From Spirochaetaceae bacterium UBA5556 (GTDB taxonomy: Bacteria > Spirochaetota > Spirochaetia > Treponematales > Rectinemataceae), in the NCBI GenBank assembly GCA_002425765.1, contig DIMW01000010.1:104080-168079 (forward strand): a stretch of 64,000 bases of DNA, given 5' to 3'. Both the position numbers and the translations under genes were made by a program. How positions within the stretch are numbered: the stretch's first letter is position 1; each line of letters starts with the position of its first letter. Below the pieces are notes generated by a model. It was given only the letters and a program-made list of their open reading frames with translations, made no database searches and was not told the DNA's origin. This document shows positions 61,551 to 64,000 of this stretch, piece after piece.

Positions 61551-63968
61551 ATGTGCGGAATTGTTTCACTCGCCTACAGAGACGAAAACCCTTCGATGGG
61601 AAAAGAGGCCGAGGCGCTCTTAAAACGCCTTGAGTATCGCGGCTACGATTCGACAGGCGCTTCCTTTATCGGCGACGACAAACGCATCAGTCTGCGCAAG
61701 CAGGTCGGAGCTCCGTCCAAAGTATGTCCGCTTTTGCACATCGATCAGTTTGGCGGCCAGCGTTTCATCGGTCAGGTGCGGTGGGCGACCTATGGTTCCG
61801 TCACCGACATCAACAGCCAGCCCCACCACGTGCGCTGCAAGATCGAGCTGGTCGGGGCCCACAACGGCAACATCTCGAACACCGACACGCTGAAGGCATG
61901 GCTCAGCGCGCGCGGCCACGCGGTCGTCTCCGACAACGACGGCGAGATCATCGTCCACCTCATCGAGGAACACTACGCGGCGGCACAGTCCCTCGCCAGC
62001 TCCGAACTCGTGTACCTCCGCAAAGCGTACGCGAACGCGGGCCTCGCGGAAGGAGTGCCCGACGGTGTGCTCCGCATGATCGAAGCGATCCGCAAAGCCG
62101 AATCCCTCACGGAAGGTTCCTATGCCGCGGCCATCGCCGACCCCCAACTTCCCGGAGTCTTCGCGGTCAAATCGGGCTCCTCGCTCTATGCGGGCATGGG
62201 CAGTGATTCGCACGGGGATTTTATCGTACTCTCCTCCGATCTCACGAGCGTGCTCTCCAAAACCCGCGCGCTCATTCCCCTCTCCGAAGGCGAAGGCATC
62301 TGGTTCACCGAAAATCAATATCTTGTGTTCAGCCTCCATGGCCAGCCATTCTTTTCGCATCCGCGACTCAAGAGATCGAAACTTTCGATCAAGGATACGC
62401 AGCTTTCACCTGAATATCAGCACTACATGGAGCAGGAAATCTCTTCGAGCCCGAACAACATCACGCAGGTGCTGCGCTATTATTTCCGCGACCCCGCCCT
62501 CGAGCCGCTTTCCGAGCTCTTCGAGGAACGCAAGGATGACTGCAAGGAAACCTCGGACATAATCGCGTCGCTTTCCGAGCGGTTCGGCAACGACGCCCTT
62601 CTCTCCGGTATGCATGATGTATTTAATTCATCTTCTTGGAATGAAATAGAGGCAAGAATTCAGAATGCCGGGGCGGCGCATTTCGTCGGCCAGAGCTTTA
62701 TCTCGGACGAGACGGAGCTTCTGAAGGAACTCGCGGCGCTCGACCCGCAGGCGCGCGACAAGCTTCTGCTCATGGACAAGGTGATGGTCTGGCGCAAGCG
62801 CCGGGCTGTGCTGCGCTACACGGGCGAACTGAAAAACGCCATCCACGAGGCCGCCCGGTCGGGAGGAAGAATCTACCTCGTCGCGTCGGGGACTTCCTAC
62901 CACGCGGCGATGACGGCCGCCTACTTCTTCAACCAAATGGCGCGTATCCCCGTCTATCCCTGCAACCCGGGCATCTTCCGCTCGATGTACTTCAATTGCC
63001 TCGGCGCGAGCGATCTCGTCATAGGCATATCACAGTCGGGTGAGACAAAGGACCTCGTCGACATTTTCCAGGACGTGAAAAAGACGAATACTTCGGTTCG
63101 TCTCGTCAGCATTGTCAACAACGAGAACAGCCGCATTCCGCAGGAGCTCTCGGATTTCTATCTGCCCTTGCTGTGCGGGCCTGAAATCGCGGTCGCCGCG
63201 ACAAAATCATTCACAAACCAGGTCGCCATCCTCTACCTCATCGCCGCGAGCTTCTCCATGCCGGAACAGAAGATACGCGAGAATCTGCTCAGGGCGAAAG
63301 ACCTGATGACCGAGACCATCGAGACGCGGATGGGCGATATAGAGACCATAGCCGCACACCTCTTCGCGGCTCCCTCGATTCACATACTGGGGACGGGACT
63401 CATCGGGCTCGCACGCGAAGGGGCGCTCAAGATCCGCGAAGTCGTGCTCAACCACACCGAAGGGTACGACGCCGCGGAGTTCAAGCACGGCCCGAACACC
63501 ATCCTGGGGAGGAACACGATCCTGTCGCTCGCGGACCTCGAAAAGCTCGTAGGCAAGGGATCAATTTCGGGAATCACGAACGAGCTCTTCGAAAAGCTGA
63601 CCAACAATTACCCTCTGGTATTCATCTGCCCGCCCGAAGAGCGCGACAGGCGCATCACGATCAGTCAGATACACACCCACAAGATCCGCGGCGCGGACAT
63701 CGTCCTCATCGCGGAGCCGCAGCAGGAGCTCGCGCTCGCGGTGGAAGGCAAACCGATGGGCATGGAGAAGTACTGGTCGAAATACATCCCGCTGCCGCAG
63801 TCCGGAGACCCCTGTCTCTTCGTATTCTCCGCGACGATCGTGCTGCAGTACCTGGCGTATAGAATGTCGGTGCGCAAGATGGAGTGGCTTGATTCTCTCG
63901 GCATCCAGAACCACGGCGTGCACCCCGACGCGCCGAAAAACGTCTCGAAGTCGATCACCGTGGACTGA
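61551..63968 (+). CDS. glmS: Oversized glutamine:fructose-6-phosphate aminotransferase
   Basis: 805 residues against about 610 in the usual enzyme. The start at 61551 is required because Cys2 must become the N-terminal nucleophile (MCGIVSLAYRDE). Glutaminase domain: RLEYRGYDSTGASF, HNGNISNTDT, DNDGEIIVHLIEE. Two SIS domains: YLVASGTSYHAAM near 440, ISQSGETKD near 490, LGTGLIGLAREGALKIRE near 620, and the closing KNVSKSITVD. Extra length lies between the linker motif YMEQEISSSP (about 290) and SIS1 (about 437), some 100 residues, plus about 35 in the glutaminase part. Makes glucosamine-6-phosphate for the envelope. Confidence 0.93.
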   Translation: MCGIVSLAYRDENPSMGKEAEALLKRLEYRGYDSTGASFIGDDKRISLRKQVGAPSKVCPLLHIDQFGGQRFIGQVRWATYGSVTDINSQPHHVRCKIELVGAHNGNISNTDTLKAWLSARGHAVVSDNDGEIIVHLIEEHYAAAQSLASSELVYLRKAYANAGLAEGVPDGVLRMIEAIRKAESLTEGSYAAAIADPQLPGVFAVKSGSSLYAGMGSDSHGDFIVLSSDLTSVLSKTRALIPLSEGEGIWFTENQYLVFSLHGQPFFSHPRLKRSKLSIKDTQLSPEYQHYMEQEISSSPNNITQVLRYYFRDPALEPLSELFEERKDDCKETSDIIASLSERFGNDALLSGMHDVFNSSSWNEIEARIQNAGAAHFVGQSFISDETELLKELAALDPQARDKLLLMDKVMVWRKRRAVLRYTGELKNAIHEAARSGGRIYLVASGTSYHAAMTAAYFFNQMARIPVYPCNPGIFRSMYFNCLGASDLVIGISQSGETKDLVDIFQDVKKTNTSVRLVSIVNNENSRIPQELSDFYLPLLCGPEIAVAATKSFTNQVAILYLIAASFSMPEQKIRENLLRAKDLMTETIETRMGDIETIAAHLFAAPSIHILGTGLIGLAREGALKIREVVLNHTEGYDAAEFKHGPNTILGRNTILSLADLEKLVGKGSISGITNELFEKLTNNYPLVFICPPEERDRRITISQIHTHKIRGADIVLIAEPQQELALAVEGKPMGMEKYWSKYIPLPQSGDPCLFVFSATIVLQYLAYRMSVRKMEWLDSLGIQNHGVHPDAPKNVSKSITVD

Positions 63969-64000
63969 GGGAAATTTCAATTTCCACTGGCGCCGGGATG

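Overview
The window is a gene-dense, roughly 55-60% GC stretch of bacterial chromosome. I see no rRNA, tRNA, CRISPR array, phage module or replication origin. Secreted proteins, a lipoprotein with a relaxed lipobox, a secreted caspase-TPR protein, an acyl-ACP thioesterase, a UDP-galactopyranose mutase with GT4 glycolipid-type glycosyltransferases, and many sugar-uptake and sugar-catabolism clusters together suggest a free-living, fermentative Spirochaetota-like organism. That assignment is inference from gene content, not from a marker gene.

Layout. 1-2.4 kb: end of a fructoselysine-type SIS/PfkB operon under a consensus promoter, then a GarR-type reductase. 2.6-5.6 kb: iron handling (ferritin-like/VIT transporter, bacterioferritin), a Nudix hydrolase, a gutted glycosyltransferase and a decayed IS200/IS605 element. 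5.8-10.5 kb: polysaccharide deacetylase, and a glycosidase plus GPH-transporter operon. 10.6-10.8 kb holds degraded second copies of pieces of two genes found elsewhere in the window. 10.8-20.2 kb: a LacI-type regulator divergent from an eight-gene operon (mutarotase-like protein, creatinase-like M24 protein, ASRT-family protein, a ribose-type ABC transporter with two permeases, MlrC-like M81 protein) with three ACAACGTTGT operators. 20.2-26.0 kb: a threonine-synthase-like gene, then a SorC-regulated cluster with an LsrF/FbaB-type aldolase, zinc dehydrogenase, shortened TIM-barrel isomerase and ADP-ribosylglycohydrolase. 26.1-34.0 kb: the caspase-TPR gene, manC, an AAA/DUF4143 ATPase, a pRiA4b ORF-3 gene, several relics and a small beta-rich protein. 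34.2-42.3 kb: MFS transporter, Gfo/Idh/MocA oxidoreductase, ribA with a CWC protein, Nudix, uvrC, tkt. 42.5-48.2 kb: sensor kinase, marC, EamA transporter, ettA, alkyltransferase-like gene. 48.3-64.0 kb: nagA-nagB, a TPR protein paralogous to the tail of the caspase protein, YkgJ, deoxynucleoside kinase, GT4, MBL hydrolase, mntH-uspA, tpx, glf with a second GT4, thioesterase and an oversized glmS.

How it fits together. NagA and NagB release fructose-6-phosphate from GlcNAc, GlmS runs the opposite way to glucosamine-6-phosphate, and Tkt links sugars to the pentose phosphate pathway. The two GT4 enzymes, Glf and ManC point to envelope glycolipids or glycans. MntH, Tpx, bacterioferritin and the VIT protein handle metals and peroxide.

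Three things deserve most attention. First, the LacI-controlled ASRT/M24/M81 operon looks like an uncharacterised catabolic route. Second, the secreted caspase-TPR protein has a stand-alone TPR paralogue 22 kb away. Third, several genes (glmS, ettA, the alkyltransferase-like gene, a GT4 gene and the threonine-synthase-like gene) have a -10 box only 6-7 nt before the start codon and no ribosome binding site, so they look leaderless.
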